A model generated the notes under the pieces. It did not search any database. It had not been told where the DNA came from and saw only the letters and a program-made list of their open reading frames with translations. 64,000 bases of DNA, from NCBI GenBank assembly GCA_008933615.1, contig WBUR01000005.1:1-64000 (forward strand), in the 5' to 3' direction. This DNA is from a bacterium (GTDB lineage: Bacteria; CLD3; SB21). Positions 8,103-17,136 of the stretch are shown here, in pieces; within the stretch, counting starts at the first letter, position 1; each line of letters opens with the position of its first letter. The position numbers were made by a program, and so were the translations under genes.

Positions 8103-9035
8103 ATGCAGAAAGGTCGGATGAATACCAAAAGCCAAATCAAACAAATTTTAGGAAACATTAATTACAAACCATTAATTAGCTACAGAGATGGCATCAAACA
8201 AAAATTGATGGAAACAGAATACGCTCGCAATGTTTTTCTTATGATGAAATTTCGCGATGAAAACAAGAAAATTAGCGACGTAATATTGAGAGCCCTTAAA
8301 AAGAAAGGCCTCAATGGCGTCAGAGCCGATATGAAAGAGTGGAGTATTACTGATGACACTTACAACTCAATTGCCGTTAGTTATTGCTGCAAATATGGCA
8401 TAGCTCTATTCGATGAGCCCGAAAAAGGTCAGCTCTATAACCCTAACGTTTGTTATGAATTAGGTTTTATTCATGCGGATGATAAACCTTGTTTGATAAT
8501 AATCAATAACCAAATATTGAAAAAAAAGCCCTTTGATTTAATAAGTCGTATTCACAAAAGCTACTCTGATAGACTGCAGATAGAAGACTTAGTAATAGAT
8601 TGGATTCAGGAACTTGGATTGAAAAAGAAATTAAAAACCAATCAGAAACCTCTTAAGGTTTCGGTTGGCATTGTTCAAAGAAATAATTGTTTTTTGATAA
8701 CCCAGAGAAAACAAACACAGGGGTCCTTAGAATGGTCATTCCCAACTGGCATAATCAAACCGCATGAAACACCAAGATCAGCCATTGAACGGGAATGTTA
8801 CGATGAAACCAACATTAAAATAAAAGCAAAATATGAAATGGGACGCAGGTTGCACCCCGATACTAATGTGTTTGCACATTACTATTTTTGTGATTATACT
8901 GATGGGAAGATTCGAATTAGACAACCACATGAATTAAAGAAAGCCAAGTGGGTAACGGCTCAAGAGGCGAAAAGGCTCATTACTTCAAATTTATATCAAC
9001 CAGTTAAGCAACTTCTTAATCATGCCAAAAAATAA
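8103..9035 (+). CDS. Nucleotide-binding/TIR-like domain fused to Nudix domain
   Basis: A 310-residue two-domain protein. Residues 40-170 form a Rossmann-like domain (ARNVFLMMKF, NGVRADMKEW, then NPNVCYELGFIHA at 113-125). The NPN-x-YELG-x-AHA pattern is typical of TIR-like / nucleoside-deoxyribosyltransferase-like nucleotide-binding domains. Residues 184-305 are a Nudix hydrolase with box GIIKPHE...RECYDE (216-235). The usual REUXEE is RECYDE here, so one metal ligand is Asp instead of Glu. The start is uncertain: ATG 8103 has GGAG 7 bases upstream, ATG 8118 has AAAGG very near, and a TTG at 8052 would add a hydrophobic leader. Inferred: the first domain may make or bind a NAD-derived nucleotide and the Nudix part may bind or degrade it. 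Confidence 0.8.
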   Translation: MQKGRMNTKSQIKQILGNINYKPLISYRDGIKQKLMETEYARNVFLMMKFRDENKKISDVILRALKKKGLNGVRADMKEWSITDDTYNSIAVSYCCKYGIALFDEPEKGQLYNPNVCYELGFIHADDKPCLIIINNQILKKKPFDLISRIHKSYSDRLQIEDLVIDWIQELGLKKKLKTNQKPLKVSVGIVQRNNCFLITQRKQTQGSLEWSFPTGIIKPHETPRSAIERECYDETNIKIKAKYEMGRRLHPDTNVFAHYYFCDYTDGKIRIRQPHELKKAKWVTAQEAKRLITSNLYQPVKQLLNHAKK

Positions 9036-9426
9036 TATTCAAGGAATAGCAGCCGGTATTGTAATTAGGAGGAAAAAAATCCTTCTGATAAAACGTCGGA
9101 AGCCGGAAGGAATCCTTACTTGGCAGTTTCCTGCAGGAAAAATCGAAGCCAATGAATCACCAAAAAATGCAGCAGTCAGAGAAGTTCGTGAAGAAACAGG
9201 CATTAGATGTAAAATAGTAAAAAAATTAGGAAGTCGATTACATCCTAATACAAATGTTGAGATTTATTATTGGTTGTGCAAGCAGACTGCGAAATGTCAA
9301 AGGGTCAGAAATAGTGAAGAAGTTGAAACTTTAAAATGGTGTTCATATCACGAGCTTAGAAGCATAATCACTTCTGATTTGTTTGAACCTGTGGACAAAT
9401 ATTTGAAGAAAGTAGTAAAAGTTTAA
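9022..9426 (+). CDS. Nudix hydrolase
   Basis: A 134-residue stand-alone Nudix protein with a perfect box: G39-KIEANE-...-REVREETGI61. It overlaps the 3' end of the preceding fusion by 14 bases, so translation is probably coupled; no clear ribosome binding site is seen. It resembles the Nudix half of that fusion (both have SRLHPNTNV / RRLHPDTNV and a C-terminal ITSDLFEPV / ITSNLYQPV), so the pair arose by duplication. Unlike the fused copy, all metal-binding glutamates are present. The likely reaction is hydrolysis of a nucleoside diphosphate linked to X; NAD, ADP-ribose or a TIR-made signal are natural guesses from context only. It could be the off-switch of the system. Confidence 0.85.
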   Translation: MPKNNIQGIAAGIVIRRKKILLIKRRKPEGILTWQFPAGKIEANESPKNAAVREVREETGIRCKIVKKLGSRLHPNTNVEIYYWLCKQTAKCQRVRNSEEVETLKWCSYHELRSIITSDLFEPVDKYLKKVVKV

Positions 9427-9587
9427 TTATTTCAAAGAGTATATCATCAGCATATTTGAAAATGGGAATTAAGGTTATAGTGTTGAGGGTCTGAATAGGC
9501 AAAATTAAATTCAGTAATTCTTTTACGTTTAGAAGCTAATTGATTTATATTTTGAATAATAAATGAGGTAGGTCTTATTTTTTTAAG

Positions 9588-11087
9588 TTGACTTCAAGTA
9601 AACAAATAGGCATCTGGCTTCGCGTTTCTACCGAAGATCAGGTCAAAGGAGACAGCCCAGAACATCATGAAAAGCGTGCGCGAGCTTATGCGGAGTCCAA
9701 AGGTTGGGAAGTAAAAGAGGTTTATCGACTGGACGCCTTAAGTGGTAAGAGCGTGATGGCTTATCCTGAAACAAAGAGAATGCTTTCAGATATTCGTTCG
9801 GGAAAGATCACAGGAATCATCTTCTCTAAACTCGCTCGTCTCGCTCGAAACACAAAAGAACTTCTCGACTTTGCGGACATATTTCGAGAAAATGAAGCTG
9901 ATCTCATAAGCCTTCAAGAAAGCATAGATACATCAACTCCTGCGGGTCGACTCTTCTATACCATGATAGCCGCTATGGCGCAATGGGAAAGGGAAGAAAT
10001 TGCAGAGCGCGTTGCCGCTTCCGTTCCCATACGAGCAAAACTTGGTAAACCACTTGGTGGTGCAGCTCCATTTGGCTACCAGTGGGTAGATCGAAAACTC
10101 ATTCCCCATCCGGAAGAAGCACCTGTAAGAAAACTCATCTACGAACTATTTCTTAAGAATAAGAGAAAAAAATTGGTTGCCCGGTTGCTCAACGAGAAAG
10201 GCTATCGAACTCGAAATGGCGGTAAGTTTTCAGATACAACCGTAGATAGACTCCTCCGCGATCCATCAGCAAAAGGAAAGCGCCGTGCCAATTATACTAA
10301 ATCCCTTGGGGACAATAAGAAATGGGTGATGAAACCAAAAAAAGAATGGGTCTTTTTGGATATAGAACCCATTGTGACGGAAGAATTATGGAATGAATGT
10401 AATAAAATTCTAGACGATCAAAGGAAAAACCATAAAGCCCCGGGACCAAAACCGGTCCATCTCTTTACCGGTATCCTCCATTGCTCTTGTGGAGGAAGAA
10501 TGTATATACCCTCAGATTCGTCAAAATACACCTGTGTCAAATGCAGGAATAAGATTGGCAGTTCTGATATGGAGACGATATTCCAAGAACAACTAAAATC
10601 ATTTTTGTTCTCAAAAGAGGACATCATGGATTACCTCAGTAAGGCCGATGAAACTATCAAAGAAAAAGAAGAACTAATAGAGTCTTTGGTCAAGGAATCC
10701 AGAAAAGTCAAAGAAGAAATGGAAAAATTGGTTCGACTTCACTTAGACGGAGAGATACCTAAAGATGGCTTTGGAAGGCATTACAAGCCCATGGAAGAGA
10801 GATTCAATCAACTGGAGGAGCAAATCCCTACTCTCCAAGGGGAAATCGATTTCCTCAAAATTCAGTATCTTTCGGGAGATGAAGTTTTGAACGAAGCTCA
10901 AGACCTTCACACCAGATGGCCTGACCTTTCTACTGAAGACAAAAGACATATTATTGAAACAGTGACAGAAAAGATTGAAGTAGGACAAGAGGACATCAAA
11001 ATACAGTTCTGCTACTCTCCCTCTCCTTATAAATTGCCAACAGAAAGTCAACGCAACCTCACGGATTCATCGCACAGGCCAACATGA
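9588..11087 (+). CDS. Large serine recombinase (integrase)
   Basis: A 499-residue serine integrase. The resolvase domain is at 5-150 with nucleophile S14 (LRVSTEDQ) and the [11 protein letters not shown] motif; the recombinase DNA-binding domain is at about 160-285 ([22 protein letters not shown]); a zinc ribbon is at about 298-325 (HCSCGG...CVKC); a long coiled coil lies at 345-430. It catalyses site-specific integration and, with a directionality factor, excision. No ATG exists before the resolvase core and the frame is closed upstream at 9564, so TTG 9588 is the likely start; AGGTAGG lies rather far upstream. The last eight codons and the stop codon (11061-11087) lie in sequence derived from comM, so the C-terminus is host-specified after integration. 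No excisionase candidate is recognised. Confidence 0.93.
   Translation: MTSSKQIGIWLRVSTEDQVKGDSPEHHEKRARAYAESKGWEVKEVYRLDALSGKSVMAYPETKRMLSDIRSGKITGIIFSKLARLARNTKELLDFADIFRENEADLISLQESIDTSTPAGRLFYTMIAAMAQWEREEIAERVAASVPIRAKLGKPLGGAAPFGYQWVDRKLIPHPEEAPVRKLIYELFLKNKRKKLVARLLNEKGYRTRNGGKFSDTTVDRLLRDPSAKGKRRANYTKSLGDNKKWVMKPKKEWVFLDIEPIVTEELWNECNKILDDQRKNHKAPGPKPVHLFTGILHCSCGGRMYIPSDSSKYTCVKCRNKIGSSDMETIFQEQLKSFLFSKEDIMDYLSKADETIKEKEELIESLVKESRKVKEEMEKLVRLHLDGEIPKDGFGRHYKPMEERFNQLEEQIPTLQGEIDFLKIQYLSGDEVLNEAQDLHTRWPDLSTEDKRHIIETVTEKIEVGQEDIKIQFCYSPSPYKLPTESQRNLTDSSHRPT
11057..11074. other. attR: junction of island with comM
   Basis: On the minus strand the comM frame runs ...GCG ATG AAT CCG TGA. 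In intact ComM proteins the conserved sequence is AMNP followed by CPCG, so the codon after CCG should be TGC. The match breaks at TG|A, placing the crossover in or just before the CCGTG stretch (11060-11068). Large serine integrases exchange strands at a central dinucleotide inside such a short shared core. attL, with the remaining part of comM starting at Cys-Pro-Cys-Gly, should lie left of position 1. Confidence 0.75.
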
Positions 11088-12114
11088 AATTCGCCGGATA
11101 AGTCAGCGAAACTTCCGCGCGGCTGATCGTCACTTTCCCATCCTCGAGCGGCTGGCGCATTACTTCGAGAACATTCTTTTTGAATTCGGGTAATTCGTCC
11201 AGAAACAAAACGCCGTGATGCGCGAGACTGACCTCGCCCGGTTTTGGAATATGCCCGCCGCCGATCAGCCCGGCATCGGAAATCGTATGATGCGGTGAGC
11301 GGTAAGGGCGCGTCGTGATCAAAGCTTCGTTTTTTTCTAAAAGCCCCGCTACAGAGTGAATCTTTGTCGTTTCGAGAGATTCTTCCAAAGTCAGGTTGGG
11401 TAATATGGTCGGCAATCGTTTGGCCAACATGGTCTTGCCGCTGCCGGGAGGGCCGATCATGATAATATTGTGCCCGCCGGCCGCCGCGATCTCCAGCGCG
11501 CGCTTGGCATGTTCCTGCCCCTTTACATCGAGAAAATCTATCACGTGACGGTGGTTGGATTCAAACAGGGCATTTACGTCTACTTTGGTCGGCGCAATAT
11601 GAAGCTCACCGTTTAGCAGAGCAACAGCTTCCTGCAACGATTTCACGCCATATACATCCAACCCGCTGGTCATGGCAGCTTCGCCGGCGTTTTCCGCGGG
11701 CAGGATAAGGCCTCGCAATTTTTCAGATTGTGCTTTCACCGAGATCGACAAAGCGCCCGTTATCGGACGTAAACTCCCGTCCAGACTAAGTTCGCCGAGA
11801 ATCACAAAACCTTTGAGCATGTCGCTTTTAACTTGTTCATTGGCGGCAAGGATACCGATTGCAATGGGCAGATCGAACGCAGATCCTTCTTTACGAATAT
11901 CTGCCGGCGCTAAATTGATCGTAATACGTTTAAGCGGAAAAATGAATCCGGAATTTTTGATTGCGGCGTTGACGCGTTCTTTACTTTCTTTCACCGCGCC
12001 GTCGGGAAGGCCGACGGTAATAAAATAAGGCGCGGCGCCTTCCAGATGCGTTTCGACTTCAACGATGTAAGCGTCAATACCGAATGTAGTTGCGCTTAGA
12101 ACTTGTGACAACAT
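11059..12114 (-). pseudogene. comM: ComM/YifB Mg-chelatase-like ATPase, 3' truncated by island
   Basis: 351 residues remain of a protein normally about 500-510 long. The N-terminal LonC-like domain (about 1-190) and the AAA+ core are intact up to the break: Walker A GPPGSGKT near 221-228, Walker B VLFLDE near 305, then the frame ends at FMLACAMNP followed by an in-frame TGA supplied by the island. The missing part is the CPCG segment and the C-terminal Mg-chelatase lid domain. Known: ComM is a hexameric helicase that extends heteroduplex branches during natural transformation. Loss of its C-terminus should inactivate it, so this strain would integrate foreign DNA poorly unless the island excises and restores the gene. 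Confidence 0.92.
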
Positions 12115-12174
12115 AGCATACTCTTTTTCCGCAAAGAGCGCGGAGACACACAGCGGTTTATGGTTTTGTACGGG

Positions 12175-14322
12175 CTATTGAAGAGGCACGTTCATTTCCT
12201 GTAACAAATGTCCTGCGCCGCCGAATTGCGACGTGACCCACAGAACATAGCGAACATCCACTCCTATAGAACGGCTGTAGGCCTCGCTCCATGCATAATC
12301 GTTGACCGTCGCTTCGAACGTCCTGTCAAAATTCAGCCCGATCAGTTCTCCGCGCGCATTCAACACAGGGCTTCCGGAATTACCTCCGGTCGTGTCCGTG
12401 TTGTATAGCATCGCAACCGGAAGATTGTTCAATCGTTTGTGTTTAAACAAACCGAATTTTTTTTCATTAAATAAATCCAGCAACCGGGTTGGCGTGTCAA
12501 ACGGCTCGGTTCCGGTTGTCTTGTCCTTTATTCCTGAAACTGTAGTAAATGGCAGATGATACGTTGCATCCGCCGGCGCGTATCCGCGGATAAATCCGTA
12601 TGTGAATCGCAATGTACGATTAGCGTCGGGAATAAAATCGGCTTTTTGATACATCTGTTTGGCTTCTGCATACAATCCATAATATTTATTTAAAACCCCG
12701 TCCCGCCGATCTTTCGTTTCGCGCAGCGCCAAAATCAAAGGCGTTAATCGGCGAACTAAATCGATCATTGGATCTTTGAGTTTCTCCATTTCCCCCGGAG
12801 TTTTTTTCAAAAACAATTCCAGTTCAGCGGCAGTACGGATATTGGATTTGACATAAGCCTTGCGCACCCATTCGGAGATCCTATCATGCGAAGTCTTTCC
12901 CTTTAATAATTCATCCAACGGTTCGATTCGCTCATCCGCCGGAAGCGCCGATGCGCGGTATAACATCTCGGTGAGAATAAGTTGGTCCGTCGGTTCGTGA
13001 TGATTTTTGTAATGGTCCAGCAGTGATTGTCTGGTACGGTCCCAATTAACGGCTTGAAAAGCGGAAGAACGTAAGCTGTCCGGCTTTTGCAATTGACCGA
13101 TGGCGTTATTCAACAGATAATACAGATTAAACAGACGGGAAGATCCCAGGAAATCAAGCGTTGCTTCATACGATGCTTTCTTTTTCATATCTTCATAAAC
13201 CGTGCGAATCTCTTTGATGGCTCCGCCGTACTTTTTTTGACGCACGGCATCCGTATCAATAAAGGATTGAAGCGCGCGATCTTCATTTCGTTTTTGTTTA
13301 ACCAATCCGAGTCGATTCATGCCCTTCAGTTTACCTTTATAATTTTTCATCGTATTCGCCAGACTTTTGATGCGGGATGCAAGCAGAATTTCAACCGCAC
13401 GATCCTCTTTACCCATCGATTCCATCACGCCGATCTGCCAATCATACCATTGCGCAACGTAGGGCAATCGTATATCTTCTTCATACTGCAAATAATCCGA
13501 TGTACGATGGCGGAATGTGCGGCCGGGATAACCGAGGATAAACACAAAATCGTTTTCATCAGCGCCTTCGTAATGTACTTTCAAATGTTTTTTCGGCGTA
13601 TATGGGATATTTTCAGGAGAATAGCCGGAGGGACTGCCGTCCGGCGCAACGTAAGCGCGTAAAAACGAAAAATCGCCTGTATGACGGGGCCAAACCCAAT
13701 TATCCGCCTCGCCGCCAAATTCCCCTACGGATCGCGGCGGTACATAAACCATACGAATATCGCGAAGCATGGCGTAGATAAACAACACATAGCTTTGACC
13801 GATCACCATCTCGGCAACTTCGGCGCTTTTACCGGGATATTGTTTCTCCGTCTGAGCGGCTATAGCTCGCATTTTGGAAGTAATCGTCCGGCTGCGCACA
13901 GACCATTCCATGCTGTCATTGACCGTTCCCAGAACTTCTGCTGACACATCACGATAGGATTCCATAATACGTGCGGTATAGCCTTTGGCCGGAATTTCTT
14001 CCGCCCGTGATTTAGCATAAAAACCGTTTTGAATATAATCGTTATCCACGTTACTTGCGTTCTGAACGGCGCCGAATGCGCAGTGGTGATTCGTCAGGAT
14101 CAAACCCTCGGGTGAAACAAATGAACCGGTACATCCGCCAACCATAACGATCGCATGGGCGATGCCGATACTGTCCATACTGAATATCTGCGAAGTCTCT
14201 AGCTGCAATCCTTTTGGACGTAAATTAAGTTTCCTTATCTCGCTAATAGGATACATGCCCTCGTCTGCACGCAAAGGCAGCATACCTGAGATCACAAGCA
14301 ACAACGCCATCAATCTTTTCAT
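12175..14322 (-). CDS. S46 family dipeptidyl-peptidase (DPP11-like)
   Basis: A 715-residue exported serine peptidase. Signal peptide MKRLMALLLVISGMLPLRA. The chymotrypsin-fold halves carry GSFVSPEGLILTNHHCAFG (catalytic His near 79) and TTGGNSGSP (catalytic Ser near 646). Eighteen residues after that serine stands an Arg (GLNFDRTF). In the family this position is Gly in DPP7 and Arg in DPP11, so removal of dipeptides after Asp/Glu is predicted. The second ATG (14322) is chosen because AAGGA lies about 7 bases before it and only one or two bases before the upstream ATG 14328. S46 enzymes are typical of asaccharolytic, peptide-using FCB bacteria and act in the periplasm. Nearby M61 peptidases and two glutamate dehydrogenases fit amino-acid catabolism. 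Confidence 0.93.
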   Translation of the reverse strand: MKRLMALLLVISGMLPLRADEGMYPISEIRKLNLRPKGLQLETSQIFSMDSIGIAHAIVMVGGCTGSFVSPEGLILTNHHCAFGAVQNASNVDNDYIQNGFYAKSRAEEIPAKGYTARIMESYRDVSAEVLGTVNDSMEWSVRSRTITSKMRAIAAQTEKQYPGKSAEVAEMVIGQSYVLFIYAMLRDIRMVYVPPRSVGEFGGEADNWVWPRHTGDFSFLRAYVAPDGSPSGYSPENIPYTPKKHLKVHYEGADENDFVFILGYPGRTFRHRTSDYLQYEEDIRLPYVAQWYDWQIGVMESMGKEDRAVEILLASRIKSLANTMKNYKGKLKGMNRLGLVKQKRNEDRALQSFIDTDAVRQKKYGGAIKEIRTVYEDMKKKASYEATLDFLGSSRLFNLYYLLNNAIGQLQKPDSLRSSAFQAVNWDRTRQSLLDHYKNHHEPTDQLILTEMLYRASALPADERIEPLDELLKGKTSHDRISEWVRKAYVKSNIRTAAELELFLKKTPGEMEKLKDPMIDLVRRLTPLILALRETKDRRDGVLNKYYGLYAEAKQMYQKADFIPDANRTLRFTYGFIRGYAPADATYHLPFTTVSGIKDKTTGTEPFDTPTRLLDLFNEKKFGLFKHKRLNNLPVAMLYNTDTTGGNSGSPVLNARGELIGLNFDRTFEATVNDYAWSEAYSRSIGVDVRYVLWVTSQFGGAGHLLQEMNVPLQ

Positions 14323-14399
14323 AATCATTTCCTTAAATCATTAAGAGATTATTCGGATACAATAGAGTTTTCTGATACTTTCGTAATTTAAATTGGCAG

Positions 14400-15272
14400 C
14401 TACATATCGCTGATACGCTCTTTCAAAAAGAACCGAATGGCAATAAAACTTCCGATGAAACCGAGCAGAATTCCAAAGCCAAGCACGACCAAAAAAATTT
14501 CGTATTGCACGGTGACGCTGGATAAAACATACCGTTGCACGGCGCGAATGAGACCATAAGATATACCCACAGCCAATGCGCTGCCCATAACACCTTGAAT
14601 AATACCTTCCATCAGAAACGGCCCTGCAATGAAGGCGTTCGTCGCGCCGACCAGTTTCATCGTTTTAATAAGATCGCGATTGGAATAAATACTCAGTTTG
14701 ATGGTGTTGGATACCAGAAGAATAGCCGCCAGTGCGGCAATACATCCCAGCCCCAAACTGATATAATGGTAGGTTTCAATTTTTTCATCCAGAACCTGCA
14801 GCAGTTCTTTCTGATAACTCACCTCTTCGACGCCGTCGATATTTTCCAACTGCTGCGCGACGAATGCGGCGCTTTTCATATTGCGAAATTCCGGACGCAA
14901 ACGGATCTTAAACGAAGCGGGCAGAGGATTGCTCTCGACCAGATCGAATATATCATCCTCGCCCATGATTTTTTTCAGGATGCCGGCCGCCTCGGCTTTG
15001 GAAATGAAATGCGTAGAGTCGACGCCGTCGATCTGAATAATGGCCTGTTGAATTTTTTTTGATGCTTCGACGTCCAGCGATTTGTCAAGAAACGCTTCGA
15101 GTTCAACCCTGCTTCGGATATCTTCGATGACGCGCGAAATATTTGACGTGATGATCAGAAAAAAACTGAGAAGGCTTAGCGCAATGCAAATGATCGTGAT
15201 CGCAACAAAACTCGACAGCGTGGCCTTTCGCAGCCCGCTGAAACCTTCTTTGATGATATATCCGAAACTCAA
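14400..15272 (-). CDS. ftsX: Cell-division protein FtsX
   Basis: A 290-residue permease-like protein with the FtsX layout: cytoplasmic N-terminus, TM1 at about 22-44, a large extracytoplasmic domain (45-165: VELEAFLDKSLD...NPLPASFKIRL), then three TM segments with SNTIKLSIYSNRDLIKTMKL...GATNAFI between them. FtsX with the ATPase FtsE activates cell-wall hydrolases at the division site. FtsE is not next to it, which is unusual but seen in FCB bacteria. The start is TTG 15272, with GAGGAA about 7 bases upstream. It is followed, with a 77-base gap, by the S46 peptidase gene. Confidence 0.93.
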   Translation of the reverse strand: MSFGYIIKEGFSGLRKATLSSFVAITIICIALSLLSFFLIITSNISRVIEDIRSRVELEAFLDKSLDVEASKKIQQAIIQIDGVDSTHFISKAEAAGILKKIMGEDDIFDLVESNPLPASFKIRLRPEFRNMKSAAFVAQQLENIDGVEEVSYQKELLQVLDEKIETYHYISLGLGCIAALAAILLVSNTIKLSIYSNRDLIKTMKLVGATNAFIAGPFLMEGIIQGVMGSALAVGISYGLIRAVQRYVLSSVTVQYEIFLVVLGFGILLGFIGSFIAIRFFLKERISDM

Positions 15273-15352
15273 TCTTATTCCTCAATCAAATAACGCTGTA
15301 ACTTAAATTTTTTCCAGGTACCAATCCATATTTGGATCAATCTTCCGTATAA

Positions 15353-15469
15353 TTACGAATCAGAATCTTTTTTTGGCGGCGTATTTAATACCCTGTAAAA
15401 AAAATATCCCGTAAACGAAATCACCGTACTCATGGTCACTATCATCATGATCAAAGCTGAAGTTTTCAT
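15353..15469 (-). CDS. MetS-like small subunit of NSS transporter
   Basis: A 38-residue protein overlapping the transporter stop by four bases (ATGA), so translation is coupled. It consists of one membrane helix (ALIMMIVTMSTVISFTGYFF) followed by a short basic-polar tail ending in PPKKDSDS. Known: MetS-type small subunits (about 30-60 residues, MxxxAIxMM start, one helix) accompany NSS-family methionine/alanine transporters such as MetPS and are needed for their activity. The position, size and SALIMM start fit this well. It is followed by an 80-base gap before ftsX. Confidence 0.7.
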   Translation of the reverse strand: MKTSALIMMIVTMSTVISFTGYFFYRVLNTPPKKDSDS

Positions 15470-17136
15470 GTTGTTCTCCCGTTAGCGTGGCGTCGCCGGT
15501 ATGCGAGATAGACTGCAACGCATAAACCTGCAAACACCGCTGTTAATAATACTCGCGCAAAACTAATATACATCAGGCGCGTCTCCAATGCCTCTTTCGC
15601 ATCCATATCTGTCGCTGCCGCAATCTGTTCACGCAAGCCGCTGTTGAAAAGCTGTCGAATAATAGATCCGTCGTCCAACGGCCAGCCATTTCCGCTCAAA
15701 AAGCTTGAAAACGCCGCCGTCCAATCGCCGCCGTGCGGAGAAAAGATAGAACCGACAAAGACCATCAACAAAAACAGAGGTGTGATCCATTTAATAACAA
15801 ATTTGTAGAAATCGGGCACTTTCATGTCTGCGCCGTCCGTAATTTCTTTCCAGCCTTTGTCCATACCAAAAACCCATGCAAAGAGAATAGATTCGGCAAG
15901 CGCAAAGACGACGAGCGAAACCGTCCCCGCCCAATAATCGTATTCGTCAAAGACTCCGTAATTATAAAAGAACACGGTCGGCAAGCCGAGGATCAGGACG
16001 ATCAGGCCAAATGACCATGCGGCTTTTTCACGGCCCCATTGAAATTCGTCGCGCATAAATCCCATCCACGGCGTGCCCATGGCAAGCGAGGATGTAATAC
16101 CGGCAAAAAATAAAAGCCCGAACCAGAACACGCCGGACAAGGTCGCAAGAAAAGGTCCCCAATTTTCAAAAAGAAACGGCATCGTCTGAAACGCCATACC
16201 AAAGCTCGCATTTTCTTTTACCCAGTCCAGTCCGAGATAACCGGCCGCGATAGGTATTACGATCAAGCTTCCCAAACATACTTCTACAAATTCATTCATC
16301 CACCCCGCGCTCATGGCATTCAATGCAACATCGTCTTTCGATTTCATATATGCCGCATAACAATGAATGGTTCCCATACCCACCGACAAAGTAAAGAAAA
16401 TCTGCCCGGCCGCTGCAAGCCAAACTTTGGGATTGCCGAGAGAATCAAACTGCGGATCCCATAAATAATTGATGCCGGCCCAGGCGCTCGCATCCGGATG
16501 CTCAGGTGATGCTCCGGACGTGCCAAGCGTGACGCCTCTTATCGCAAGAAAAAATCCGAATATAATCAACAGCGGCATTCCTATTTTAGCAGTTTTTTCC
16601 ACGCCGCCGCTGAGGCCGCGAGAGAGAATCCATGTGTTGAGCAACAGGCATAGAACATAAAAAATAACTGCTTCATACGGAATACCGCTATGCGTGCTGC
16701 TCACATCAAGATATTCGACAAAGAATTGTGCAACTTGTGTTTGTGATAACCCGTCGAACGTGCGCGCCAATGAATGGTACACATAAGACATAGTCCATGA
16801 TTCGATGTAACAATAATAGGCTGCGACGGCAAGATTCGTCCAAATACCGAAGACGCCGAAATATTTAAACAGCCTTCCCTTGGCCATGCTGTCGAGAATA
16901 TACGGCGTGGAATGATTATTCGACTTTCCGCCGAATCGCCCCATCGACCATTCGATCCATAGCAACGGAATGCCCATCAGCAGAAACGATACGAGGTAAG
17001 GTATGATAAACGCACCGCCTCCGTTATTAACTGCCTGAACGGGAAATCGTAGAAAATTCCCAAGTCCTACGGCGTTACCCGCCATGGCAAGAATTAGTCC
17101 TACACGCGAACCCCATGCTTCTTTGTTGGTACTCAT
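15466..17136 (-). CDS. Neurotransmitter:sodium symporter family transporter
   Basis: A 556-residue inner-membrane transporter with about 11-12 TM segments. The N-terminal signature WGSRVGLILAMAGNAVGLGN followed by FLRFPVQAVNNGGGAF is the NSS (SLC6-like, LeuT-fold) sodium and substrate site of TM1. It should import an amino acid with Na+; the substrate cannot be read from the sequence. The ATGA overlap with a MetS-like small subunit suggests the MetP/hydrophobic amino-acid subgroup. It is divergent from the M61 peptidase genes and shares their upstream region of about 400 bases; peptide degradation and amino-acid uptake may therefore be linked, which is inference. Confidence 0.93.
   Translation of the reverse strand: MSTNKEAWGSRVGLILAMAGNAVGLGNFLRFPVQAVNNGGGAFIIPYLVSFLLMGIPLLWIEWSMGRFGGKSNNHSTPYILDSMAKGRLFKYFGVFGIWTNLAVAAYYCYIESWTMSYVYHSLARTFDGLSQTQVAQFFVEYLDVSSTHSGIPYEAVIFYVLCLLLNTWILSRGLSGGVEKTAKIGMPLLIIFGFFLAIRGVTLGTSGASPEHPDASAWAGINYLWDPQFDSLGNPKVWLAAAGQIFFTLSVGMGTIHCYAAYMKSKDDVALNAMSAGWMNEFVEVCLGSLIVIPIAAGYLGLDWVKENASFGMAFQTMPFLFENWGPFLATLSGVFWFGLLFFAGITSSLAMGTPWMGFMRDEFQWGREKAAWSFGLIVLILGLPTVFFYNYGVFDEYDYWAGTVSLVVFALAESILFAWVFGMDKGWKEITDGADMKVPDFYKFVIKWITPLFLLMVFVGSIFSPHGGDWTAAFSSFLSGNGWPLDDGSIIRQLFNSGLREQIAAATDMDAKEALETRLMYISFARVLLTAVFAGLCVAVYLAYRRRHANGRTT

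Larger units (their letters stand above)
1..11061. mobile_element. Right part of an integrative island inserted in comM
   Basis: The stretch from the left window edge to the comM breakpoint is read as one integrative element. Seen: a large serine recombinase sits at its right end, convergent with a comM gene that stops abruptly at ...AMNP. The cargo is visibly more AT-rich than the chromosome to the right, and all its genes lie on + strand with short gaps. Known: large serine integrases need no accessory transposase and recombine at short att cores, and comM is a recurrent island target (for example AbaR islands in Acinetobacter). Inferred: the left end, attL and the 3' part of comM lie beyond position 1, so the element is longer than 11 kb. 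No conjugation or phage structural genes are visible, so it may be a non-conjugative genomic island. Confidence 0.8.
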
